Shown piece by piece: positions 6,649-13,985 of a stretch of 31,965 nucleotides of DNA. Each line of letters begins with the position of its first letter. The first letter of the stretch is position 1. The notes beneath the pieces were generated by a model. That model saw only the letters and a program-made list of their open reading frames with translations. It searched no databases and had not been told where the DNA came from. A program made the position numbers and the translations under genes. The DNA comes from a virus: positions 1 to 31,965 of IMG/VR virus record IMGVR_UViG_3300023179_003731; one strand, given 5' to 3'.

Positions 6649-7386
6649 ATGTTCTACGTCTATGCACATTACAAAGCTGATGATCCTAATGGAGATCCTT
6701 TCTACATTGGAAAAGGAAAAGGACATCGAGAGTTATCACATCACAGAAATCCGTTTTGGAAGAATATTGTCAACAAGCACGGATTTGTGTCAACACGGCT
6801 CTATGAACATTTAACAGAACAAGAAGCGTGGGATATTGAAATCAAATTAATTAACCAATATGGAAAATTAACAGAGGGTACAGGATGTTTGTGTAACTTA
6901 TCTAATGGCGGTGAGGGCGCAAGTGGTGTTCGACATACCGACAAAACTAAAGAAAAATGGTCTAATGCCAAAAAAGGAAAAACCTGGGAAGAGATTTATG
7001 GACCAGAACAGGCTGCAGAAATACGTGCCAAAAGAAAATTAAAAAATCGTGTTCAGTCCACCGAAACTAGAAAAAAAATATCTGACGCTCATAAAGGTAA
7101 AATTATGCCGCCAGTGACTGATGAAACTAAAAGCAAATTATCGGCGGCCAGACTTGGCAAACCATCAAATTCAAAAGGAAAAAAATATTCTGAAGAAACT
7201 AGACAAAACTATAAGAAAGCTGCTATACTACGTGCTGCTAGGACAGATATTTACGAAAAAATTTCTGCCAAGTTAACTGGAATCAAACGTTCTGAAGAAA
7301 CTCGAAAAAAGATGTCTGACGCTGCAAAAGCAAGAGAATCTGCACGTCGAGATTCTAAAAAATTATTACTCACTAAGGAAAATTAA
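6649..7386 (+). CDS. GIY-YIG homing endonuclease with NUMOD3 repeats
   Basis: The ATG at 6649 is chosen because AAGGGG lies 6 bases upstream; the GTG at 6643 is less likely. Residues 1-90 form a GIY-YIG nuclease domain: MFYVYAHYKADD, FYIGKGKGHRE and the later E-IKLINQYG and CNLSNGG elements. The C-terminal half is a string of NUMOD3-type DNA-binding motifs (TKEKWSNAKKGKTW, TETRKKISDAHKGK, DETKSKLSAARLGK, SEETRKKMSDAAK). Free-standing GIY-YIG enzymes cut DNA near their own locus and spread by repair copying. The gene is more A/T-rich than its neighbours, consistent with horizontal arrival. Its target site is not known. Confidence 0.93.
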   Translation: MFYVYAHYKADDPNGDPFYIGKGKGHRELSHHRNPFWKNIVNKHGFVSTRLYEHLTEQEAWDIEIKLINQYGKLTEGTGCLCNLSNGGEGASGVRHTDKTKEKWSNAKKGKTWEEIYGPEQAAEIRAKRKLKNRVQSTETRKKISDAHKGKIMPPVTDETKSKLSAARLGKPSNSKGKKYSEETRQNYKKAAILRAARTDIYEKISAKLTGIKRSEETRKKMSDAAKARESARRDSKKLLLTKEN

Positions 7387-7647
7387 ATGACAACAAAAAC
7401 ATTCAACGGCGATCAGAAAATCAAGCTGATTCAGATTATTCAGGAAGGGATGCAAGTGACTCAAGAGATCGAAACTCTTACCGGTGGTCTCAATGACACC
7501 ATTAAGGCCATTGCTGAAGAACTGGAAATCAAACCAAGTGTGTTGAAAAAAGCCATCAAGTTGGCACACAAAGCTGAGTTTGGCCGAGCCAAGCAAGATC
7601 ACGAATTGCTGGAAACTATCTTGGAAACTGTGGGAAAAACTCTTTGA
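7387..7647 (+). CDS. dsbA: DsbA-like double-stranded DNA-binding protein
   Basis: The ATG directly follows the stop of the homing-endonuclease gene. The protein (86 aa) is all-helical and charged: IKLIQIIQEGMQVTQEIETL, LNDTIKAIAEELEIKPSVLKKA, then KAEFGRAKQDHELLETILET. The pattern fits the DsbA family of T4-like phages, in which DsbA binds late promoters and supports late transcription. The assignment is from recalled family features (length, LNDTIKAIAEEL-like core) and is not certain. A TTG start for the next gene overlaps its stop. Confidence 0.65.
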   Translation: MTTKTFNGDQKIKLIQIIQEGMQVTQEIETLTGGLNDTIKAIAEELEIKPSVLKKAIKLAHKAEFGRAKQDHELLETILETVGKTL

Positions 7648-7934
7648 TCCCTGCATTTAAAGATATTGTTAGATGGATACATGATGACTACACCAGTTCG
7701 CCTGTTCGTTTTATCGTAGAAATTGCGGCTTGGGCGATCAGTGTTGGGTGTTCAATCACTATGGCTCTCACTGTACCTACCCCTCCTCTCATTGTGCTAT
7801 ATCCTATTTGGATCTTTGGCTGTGTTATGTACGCTTGGGCTAGCTATACTAGGCGCAGCTTTGGGATGCTTGCCAATTATATATTGCTAGTATCGATTGA
7901 TTCGGTTGGACTATTAAGGATGATAATTAGTTGA
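7644..7934 (+). CDS. Small conserved phage membrane protein
   Basis: The start is a TTG at 7644 overlapping the upstream TGA; no ATG exists before the conserved-looking region. Ninety-six residues carry about three hydrophobic segments: FIVEIAAWAISVGCSITMAL, PLIVLYPIWIFGCVMYAWAS and ANYILLVSIDSVGLLRMII, after a charged N-terminus with WIHDDYTSSP. It should sit in the inner membrane. I recall similar small membrane proteins in T4-like cyanophages, of unknown role. Confidence 0.7.
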   Translation: MIPAFKDIVRWIHDDYTSSPVRFIVEIAAWAISVGCSITMALTVPTPPLIVLYPIWIFGCVMYAWASYTRRSFGMLANYILLVSIDSVGLLRMIIS

Positions 7935-7940
7935 CCTGTA

Positions 7941-7968
7941 TTGACGCTTTAAATCCATCGAGTAATAA
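7941..7968 (+). promoter_or_regulatory. Putative sigma70-like promoter for the polymerase gene
   Basis: TTGACG, 16-base spacer, TAATAA, just upstream of the polymerase ATG at 7983. AAAAAGGAAAA between -10 and ATG supplies the SD. The -10 is only moderately good, and another TTGACC lies at 7931. Confidence 0.4.
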
Positions 7969-7982
7969 AAAGGAAAATTTTC

Positions 7983-10139
7983 ATGTCGTACGTTGACGCA
8001 CTTTATGATCGAGCACACGATCGCATACATGTAGTTGAGAGGAAAGATGGTCGACGGGTATATCAAGAATACCCAGCCAACTATGTGCTGTACTACGACG
8101 ACCCACGAGGTAAGTTTCGTAGCATCTACGACACACCTGTGAGCAGATTTTCCTCACGCAATAACAAAGAATTTCGTAAGGAAGTGCGTATGCACTCCTC
8201 AAAGAAAATCTATGAGTCAGACATCAATCCTATTTTTCGTTGTTTAGAGGACAACTACAAAGGCCAGGATGGGCCTCAACTGCACACAGCGTTCTTTGAC
8301 ATTGAAGTAGATTTTGATCCAGAACGTGGATTCTCACCGGTCACAGATCCGTTTAATCCTGTAACAGCCATATCCATCTACATGGACTGGTTGGACCAAA
8401 TTGTCACATTAGCTGTACCTCCACGTCACATGAGCATGGAAACTGCAAGAGAAATTGCAGCAGAGTTCGACAACTGCTTTATGTTTGAAAAAGAAGCAGA
8501 TATGCTGAATACATTTCTGGATCTAATTGAAGATGCAGACATCCTTACAGGATGGAATTCAGAAGGCTACGACATTCCTTACACAGTGAATCGCATCACT
8601 CGAGTACTCAGCAAAGATGACACTAGACGCATGTGTTTGTGGAATCAGTATCCCAAACCACGTATGTTCGAACGCTTTGGTGCAGAGAATCAAACTTACG
8701 ATTTGGTAGGGCGAGTGCATATGGACTATATGCAATTGTACCGCAAATACACTTATGAAGAACGTCACAGCTATGCCTTGGATGCTATTGGCGAATACGA
8801 AGAAATTGGTCGCAAGACTGCATTTGAAGGCACACTGGATCAGTTGTACAATCAAAACTTCAAGATCTTTATTGATTACAATCGCCAGGACACAATGCTG
8901 ATTGGCAAGCTGGACAAGAAACTTAAATTCTTGAGCTTGGCCAATACTCTGGCACATGAAAATACCGTGTTACTGCAAACCACAATGGGTGCAGTGGCAG
9001 TTACTGAGCAAGCGATTATTATCGAAGCTCATGAACGTGGTATGGTAGTTCCTAACCGTAAAGAAAGATCCACAGATGAAGACACGCAAGCCGCAGGTGC
9101 CTATGTTGCTTATCCCAAAAAAGGAATCCACGACTGGATTGGTAGTATCGACATCAACTCGCTCTATCCCAGTGCTATTCGGGCCCTTAACATGGGCCCA
9201 GAAACCATTGTGGGCCAACTCCGGCCCACAATGACTGATCGGCTGATCCAAGACAAAATGGCCCAGGGAGATAGCTTTGCTGCTGCCTGGGAAGGATTGT
9301 TTGCCAGTCTTGAATACACAGCCGTGATGGAACAGCAACGTGGAACAGAGCTCACTGTGGACTGGCAAGACGGTACGGAAACTGTTCATTCAGCTGCTGA
9401 AATTTGGAAGTTGTTGTTTGATTCCAATCAACCTTGGATTCTCAGTGCCAATGGCACCATCTTCACTTACGAAAAAGAAGGTGTGATCCCAGGCTTGCTC
9501 AAACGCTGGTATGCTGAACGCAAAGAAATGCAAAAGAAAGCACGTGAGTTCGAAGGCAAGGACCCTGTGCAGTTTGAATACTGGGACAAACGTCAACTGG
9601 TCAAGAAGATCAACTTAAACAGTTTGTATGGCGCTATTTTGAATCCAGGTTGCAGATTTTTTGACAAACGTATCGGTCAATCAACCACATTGGTAGGACG
9701 CACCATTGCCAAACACATGGATGCATATGTGAATGAATGCATCACTGGCGAATATGACCACAGTGGCAAAAGCATAATCTATGGTGACAGTGTCACTAGT
9801 GACACATTGATCAAAACCAGCGATGGTGAAGTCACAATTGAAGAATTATTTAATCAATGCTTGGATCACAGCATAGTAGGAGATAAAGAATATGCTACTC
9901 AATCGTTTGCCAAAGTAGTTGGATTTAATGCATTAAATGACTGGCCGGTAATGAGTGAAATATCTTATGTCATGAGACACAAAACAAAGAAAAAAATATT
10001 TCAAATTGAGTTAGAAAATGGAAAATCGGTCAAGGTAACAGAAGATCATAGTCTAATGGTAGACCGAGATGGATTCCTATTAGAAGTTAAGCCCACGGAA
10101 ATAAAAGAAACAGATTTGATCATTTGCCTTAACACATAA
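7983..10139 (+). CDS. 43: DNA polymerase family B (T4 gp43-like), N-terminal part fused to split-intein N-half
   Basis: Residues 1-602 are the N-extein and 603-718 the N-intein. The 3'-5' exonuclease motifs are present: Exo I F-F-D106-I-E, Exo II NSEGYD and Exo III YNRQD303. Polymerase motif A is D390-I-N-S-L-Y-P-S and motif B is K-INLN546-S-L-Y-G. Motif C should read YGDTDS but is interrupted after YGD602, where SVTSDTLIKTSDGEVTIEEL begins an intein A block; the B block T-E-D-H follows. Translation stops at 10139 with no endonuclease or C-intein. The missing TDS and thumb are encoded at 11219-12079. Without trans-splicing this product lacks a catalytic Asp. N- plus C-extein total 888 residues, close to T4 gp43 (about 900). 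Confidence 0.95.
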   Translation: MSYVDALYDRAHDRIHVVERKDGRRVYQEYPANYVLYYDDPRGKFRSIYDTPVSRFSSRNNKEFRKEVRMHSSKKIYESDINPIFRCLEDNYKGQDGPQLHTAFFDIEVDFDPERGFSPVTDPFNPVTAISIYMDWLDQIVTLAVPPRHMSMETAREIAAEFDNCFMFEKEADMLNTFLDLIEDADILTGWNSEGYDIPYTVNRITRVLSKDDTRRMCLWNQYPKPRMFERFGAENQTYDLVGRVHMDYMQLYRKYTYEERHSYALDAIGEYEEIGRKTAFEGTLDQLYNQNFKIFIDYNRQDTMLIGKLDKKLKFLSLANTLAHENTVLLQTTMGAVAVTEQAIIIEAHERGMVVPNRKERSTDEDTQAAGAYVAYPKKGIHDWIGSIDINSLYPSAIRALNMGPETIVGQLRPTMTDRLIQDKMAQGDSFAAAWEGLFASLEYTAVMEQQRGTELTVDWQDGTETVHSAAEIWKLLFDSNQPWILSANGTIFTYEKEGVIPGLLKRWYAERKEMQKKAREFEGKDPVQFEYWDKRQLVKKINLNSLYGAILNPGCRFFDKRIGQSTTLVGRTIAKHMDAYVNECITGEYDHSGKSIIYGDSVTSDTLIKTSDGEVTIEELFNQCLDHSIVGDKEYATQSFAKVVGFNALNDWPVMSEISYVMRHKTKKKIFQIELENGKSVKVTEDHSLMVDRDGFLLEVKPTEIKETDLIICLNT
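9789..10139 (+). other. Split intein, N-terminal half (116 residues)
   Basis: Ser is the first intein residue, directly after the YGD of polymerase motif C. Block A is SVTSDTLIK; block B contains T-E-D-H in GKSVKVTEDHSLMVDRDG. It ends in a stop codon in place of a linker or endonuclease domain. The insertion point corresponds to the motif-C site (pol-c) used by inteins of archaeal B-family polymerases. Base composition is more A/T-rich than the preceding extein. Confidence 0.93.
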
Positions 10140-10142
10140 ATA
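10135..10142 (+). promoter_or_regulatory. T4-type late promoter (CATAAATA) overlapping the N-half stop codon
   Basis: CATAAATA matches TATAAATA at 7 of 8 positions and contains the TAA stop of the polymerase N-half. It lies 25 bases before the ATG of the endonuclease gene, with AGGAG at 10153-10157 between. Confidence 0.5.
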
Positions 10143-10166
10143 CTATGGTAATAGGAGTATCAGTGT

Positions 10167-11117
10167 ATGGTAAAATGCTTAGAGTGTGGATTTGAATCTA
10201 CTAGATTGCAATGGACTCATTTTAAATTTAATTGCACAGGAAAATTTAAAAACGGTAAAGAATATATGCTTGCATATCCAGGTGCCAAAGTAGTTGACCT
10301 ATATCTGGCAAAATCAACTGCGATTACCTTGGAAAATTTGACCAAAAAGTACGGTGCCATTGATGGCAACCAACGATGGCAAGAATACCGATCAAAACAA
10401 GCATACTCAAATTCATACGAATATAAAAAAGAAAAATTTGGATGGAGCCAAGAGCAATTTGAAGAATACAATTCATCAAGATCGCAAACCCTTGAAAAAA
10501 TGATACTTCGTCATGGAGAAACAGAAGGCATTGCTAAATGGGAATTGTATTGTGCTAGGCAAGCATACACAAATACCAAAAATTATTTTATTGAAAAATA
10601 CGGATTAGATAAAGGAACTGAAAAATATATTGCCATAAACAAGAAAAAATCAGTTAATAGTCCTGCCTTACTTTCTGAAAAATTAAATATTTCGCTTGAT
10701 CAAGCAACTGAAATAATTTTATCTCGACAAAAACAATTTTTTACCAGTAATCTTGAACAAGAATTTATATCTGCAATTGAACAACAAATTGGTACGCTAG
10801 ACAATACTACAAAAAATAAACCATTTGGAAAGTGGTCTTCTTTATTAAACACCTACGTCATCTATGATGTCAGACATAAAAAATGTATTATTGAATTTAA
10901 CGGAGATTATTGGCATGCAAACCCTAACATTTACAAAGATGATACAATCATCCGTGGCAAAAAAGCTGTTGACATTAGGCATAAAGATATGTTAAAATTA
11001 AAAACAGTTCAAGATTTAGGGTACAAAACCCTTGTGGTATGGGAATCTGATTTTAAAAATCATAAAGATTCAACAATAAAACAGGTATGTGAATGGATAC
11101 TCAGAGAACAAAAGTAA
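10167..11117 (+). CDS. Free-standing Vsr-like (EDxHD-type) homing endonuclease within the split polymerase locus
   Basis: The ATG at 10167 has AGGAG nine bases upstream. Residues 4-23 (C-L-E-C, then H and C) form a zinc-finger-like unit followed by EYMLAYPGAKVV, as in MucR-type fingers. Residues about 55-160 hold repeated DNA-binding-like units (KYGAIDGNQRWQEYRSKQAY and later YG-x5-G-x4-Y variants). The C-terminal nuclease resembles Vsr: IIEFNGDYWHANP, DIRHKDMLKLKTVQDLGYKT, LVVWESDF. This matches the EDxHD family (I-Bth0305I type) first described in phage fractured genes with split inteins (Dassa et al. 2009). It likely cuts intein-free polymerase alleles near motif C. The gene is A/T-rich, and its 3' end overlaps the C-half gene by 25 bases. 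Confidence 0.88.
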   Translation: MVKCLECGFESTRLQWTHFKFNCTGKFKNGKEYMLAYPGAKVVDLYLAKSTAITLENLTKKYGAIDGNQRWQEYRSKQAYSNSYEYKKEKFGWSQEQFEEYNSSRSQTLEKMILRHGETEGIAKWELYCARQAYTNTKNYFIEKYGLDKGTEKYIAINKKKSVNSPALLSEKLNISLDQATEIILSRQKQFFTSNLEQEFISAIEQQIGTLDNTTKNKPFGKWSSLLNTYVIYDVRHKKCIIEFNGDYWHANPNIYKDDTIIRGKKAVDIRHKDMLKLKTVQDLGYKTLVVWESDFKNHKDSTIKQVCEWILREQK

Positions 11118-11218
11118 AATCGGTACAATGTCTTGGAGAAATAGAGGATTATGTATATGATATTAGCATCGACAATCAAGATCCATTTTTCTTTGCAAAT
11201 GACATACTGGTACATAAT
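11093..11218 (+). other. Split intein, C-terminal half (42 residues)
   Basis: Block F is GEIEDYVYDISIDNQD and block G is FFFANDILVHN, ending in the His-Asn pair that cyclises. The first C-extein residue is Thr, a valid nucleophile. With the 116-residue N-half it makes a mini-intein of 158 residues. Confidence 0.92.
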
Positions 11219-12079
11219 ACAGACTCCTGCTATTTCTCAGCATGGCCCATGGTTCAAGCCGAAGTCGAAGATGGTAGAATGGAGTGGTCTGCAGAGACCT
11301 GTATTGCATTGTATAACTCCATAGCCGATCAGGTAAATGATTCGTTTCCGGGATTCATGGAACAGGCATTTCATTGTCCACGAGACATGGGATCTGTGAT
11401 CCGTGGTGGTCGAGAAATTGTAGCACGTACTGGATTGTTCATTACCAAAAAACGTTATGCTGTGTTGTACATCGACAAAGAGAACAAACGTGTGGATGTA
11501 AACGGCCGGCCAGGCAAGGTCAAGGCCATGGGCTTGGATTTGAAACGCAGCGATACACCTGTGGTTATTCAGGAGTTCCTTAGCGATCTTCTTAATAAGG
11601 TACTAACAGGAGCACAGCGAGAAGAAATTGTAGAATGTGTGAGAGAATTCAAATACAAATTTACCGACCGACCGGGCTGGGAAAAAGGATCACCCAAACG
11701 TGTGAATAACCTGACCAAGTATGGTAATTTAGAAGAGAAGAATGGCAAGTACAGCATGCCCGGCCATGTGAGAGCCGCACTGAACTGGAATACTCTACGA
11801 CGCATGAATTCAGACAATTACTCCATGCAGATTGTGGATGGCATGAAAACCATTGTATGCAAGCTCAAAAGTAATGCATTAGGATGGACCAGTATTGGAT
11901 ACCCCACTGACGAACATCATTTGCCCACATGGTTCAAAGAACTGCCGTTTGATGATGCCAGCATGGAAGCCACTGTGGTAGATCAAAAGATTGACAATCT
12001 ATTAGGGGTGTTGGGCTGGGACCTGCAATCTAGTACCAACACAGCAAATACATTTACTAGTTTATTTTCTTTTGAATGA
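11093..12079 (+). CDS. 43: DNA polymerase family B C-terminal part fused to split-intein C-half
   Basis: The ATG at 11093 is the first possible start; an in-frame TGA lies directly before it. Residues 1-42 are the C-intein and residues 43-328 the C-extein, which begins TDSCYFS and so restores motif C as YGD/TDS. KKRYAVLYID is the conserved K-x-Y thumb motif of family B. The C-terminus TSLFSFE resembles the clamp-binding tail of T4 gp43. The reading frame differs from that of the N-half, so read-through cannot join the parts. SD is weak, and the first 25 bases lie inside the endonuclease gene. The next gene overlaps by ATGA. Confidence 0.93.
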   Translation: MDTQRTKVKSVQCLGEIEDYVYDISIDNQDPFFFANDILVHNTDSCYFSAWPMVQAEVEDGRMEWSAETCIALYNSIADQVNDSFPGFMEQAFHCPRDMGSVIRGGREIVARTGLFITKKRYAVLYIDKENKRVDVNGRPGKVKAMGLDLKRSDTPVVIQEFLSDLLNKVLTGAQREEIVECVREFKYKFTDRPGWEKGSPKRVNNLTKYGNLEEKNGKYSMPGHVRAALNWNTLRRMNSDNYSMQIVDGMKTIVCKLKSNALGWTSIGYPTDEHHLPTWFKELPFDDASMEATVVDQKIDNLLGVLGWDLQSSTNTANTFTSLFSFE

Positions 12080-13266
12080 AACTCAGCAGCATAGTTGGAT
12101 ACCTCAATCAGTTGAACACACTTGATTTGACATCAGCTGTGAAACTTCGTGCGCAACTGGACGAAATCAGTTATGTGATACAAAATAGTCCAGTACAATT
12201 TCCCGAGCTTGCTGATGAATTACTTGCAACACAAGATCAAGTCAAATTATATCTACAACAACATAATCAACGTCTCGACAACATACGTCAAGCTGTTCAG
12301 CAGTTGATCCGGCAGCATGAACCTGCATACTTTGACCGTAGCACCCGGCTGTATGAGTCCATACAATATCAAACATCTCAGCAGATTCTGCAAAGAATCA
12401 GACCCAGAGATTCAATTGCCAAAAATCACTTGCATGACAGATTGCGAACTGGCAGTGATTGCCGCTGGCCAGGCCTGGTGATTGGCCCTGCACTCAGTGC
12501 TTGGGTAGAAGATTTGGTAGCCTTGGATCCCATGTATTTTGTAGATGTTCGTCGAGACCTGATTGATCCTGCTGTGGTTGTGTATCCCCCCGAATATCAA
12601 CGCAGAATACGCTGTTATGTGATTGATGATCGTGATGGGCCTATATTTCAACAACTGCCACAAAATCAATTTGGATTGGTGTATGGGTTTGACTATTTTA
12701 ATTTTCGCCCATTGGAGATTGTAAAGCAGTATATCCAGGAAGTGTTTGACCTATTGCGCCCCGGCGGCAAAATGTTTTTCAATTTCAATGACTGTGATCA
12801 GTCAGGTGGTGTAAGTTTGGTCGAACAAAACTATTGCTGTTATACCCCAACAACACTGATACATGAACATGTAAAGCAAGTGGGATTTGAAATTGTACAC
12901 CGGGGTTCCATTGACAATACCACAAGCTGGCTGGAGTTGCAAAAACCCGGGCAACTGACCAGCATTCGCGGCGGCCAGACCTTGGCCAAAGTTGTGAAAA
13001 AGCCCGGCCCAGTGCTGTTTGATTCCACAGTGACAGAACAGATTGTGCCAGACACTGTTGACATTCCTATCAAAAAACTCTATAATAGTTTAGACTTAGA
13101 CCAATTGATCGGCCTAGCTGGAATATTAGCTGTGGATATTACAAATGCCACTACCAAGGGCTTGTTTAATATCAAAAAAGTTCGAAGAACCATAGAGGCA
13201 TTTCTTGCACAGCAAAACCTGTCAGAAGACCAATTGAGAAAATTATTTAAAAGGACCCAAAAATGA
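12076..13266 (+). CDS. Class I SAM-methyltransferase-like protein with helical N-terminal domain
   Basis: Residues 1-110 are helical and Gln-rich (LDEISYVIQNS, QVKLYLQQHNQRLDNIRQAVQQL). The central part has a Rossmann-like methyltransferase layout, with PMYFVDVRRDLID as a possible acidic strand-2 loop, FGLVYGFDYFNFRP as motif IV region and FDLLRPGGKMFFNFNDCDQ as a clear post-IV motif. A basic C-terminal helix ends the chain. The usual G-x-G-x-G motif I is not obvious, so SAM binding is unproven. It sits between the polymerase C-half and the clamp with ATGA overlaps on both sides, suggesting a co-expressed DNA- or replication-linked role. Substrate unknown. Confidence 0.65.
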   Translation: MKLSSIVGYLNQLNTLDLTSAVKLRAQLDEISYVIQNSPVQFPELADELLATQDQVKLYLQQHNQRLDNIRQAVQQLIRQHEPAYFDRSTRLYESIQYQTSQQILQRIRPRDSIAKNHLHDRLRTGSDCRWPGLVIGPALSAWVEDLVALDPMYFVDVRRDLIDPAVVVYPPEYQRRIRCYVIDDRDGPIFQQLPQNQFGLVYGFDYFNFRPLEIVKQYIQEVFDLLRPGGKMFFNFNDCDQSGGVSLVEQNYCCYTPTTLIHEHVKQVGFEIVHRGSIDNTTSWLELQKPGQLTSIRGGQTLAKVVKKPGPVLFDSTVTEQIVPDTVDIPIKKLYNSLDLDQLIGLAGILAVDITNATTKGLFNIKKVRRTIEAFLAQQNLSEDQLRKLFKRTQK

Positions 13267-13985
13267 AAGACAATCTCTTAGACCTAGTACAACACACATT
13301 TGATCTTGGCTGTATCGACTTGATCAAAGTCACTGGCACCGACGCTGCTACCGCAGTAAACGGGCTAGCTGCTGATAATTCGGTTATTGTGGAAGCACAA
13401 TTTGCCAATCCTGTTGCTGATTTTATTGGTACATTTGGTATGCCCAATCTTGGCAAACTCAAAACCTTGATCAACTTGCAAGAGTATCGAGAAGATGCCA
13501 AGTTGACTATCACACGCAGAACTACCGGCGAACCTGATGGTATCAACTTTGAAAACAAAACAGGTGACTTCCGCAACAACTACAGATTCATGGCCAGTGA
13601 AGTTGTGAACGACAAACTCAAGACTTTGAAATTCAAAGGTGTTAACTGGCATATCACATTTGAACCCACTGTGGCAGCCATACAACGTTTGAAAATGCAA
13701 TGGCAAGCCAATTCAGAAGAAACCAACTTCCAGGTCAAAGTTGAGGACAAACATCTAAAGTTCTTCTTTGGAGATCACTCCACACACAGCGGTAACTTTG
13801 TGTTTCAACATGATGTGACCGGTAGTCTCAAACGCACTTGGTCATGGCCTATTTCACAAGTGATCAGTATCCTGGGCTTGGTAGGCGACAAGACCATGAA
13901 GATCAGCGATGATGGCTGTATGCAGATCACTGTGGATTCTGGTATGGCTGTTTACAACTACATTTTACCTGCACAAACCAAGTGA
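13263..13985 (+). CDS. 45: Sliding clamp (T4 gp45-like DNA polymerase processivity factor)
   Basis: The 240-residue protein is close to T4 gp45 (228 aa). It shows the two-domain clamp pattern of alternating strands: an N-terminal half with LGKLKTLINLQEYREDAKLT and a second half starting near TLKFKGVNWHITFEPTVAAI, ending in QITVDSGMAVYNYILPA. gp45 is a ring trimer that holds the polymerase and, in T4, also activates late promoters. The polymerase C-terminal SLFSFE would dock on it. Start overlaps the methyltransferase stop (ATGA), and the dpdA GTG overlaps its stop. Clamp-loader genes are not in this window. Confidence 0.88.
   Translation: MKDNLLDLVQHTFDLGCIDLIKVTGTDAATAVNGLAADNSVIVEAQFANPVADFIGTFGMPNLGKLKTLINLQEYREDAKLTITRRTTGEPDGINFENKTGDFRNNYRFMASEVVNDKLKTLKFKGVNWHITFEPTVAAIQRLKMQWQANSEETNFQVKVEDKHLKFFFGDHSTHSGNFVFQHDVTGSLKRTWSWPISQVISILGLVGDKTMKISDDGCMQITVDSGMAVYNYILPAQTK

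Noticed and set aside
8559-8957. Long antisense ORFs across the polymerase, clamp and dpdA genes
   Set aside because: They are mirror frames of strongly supported genes, have no SD or recognisable motif, and are Cys/His-rich as expected of shadow translation.
9789-11218. Polymerase interruption as a frameshift or a group I intron
   Set aside because: Intein A, B, F and G motifs are present at the correct sites, both halves have starts and stops, and no intron core was seen; the split intein explains all features.
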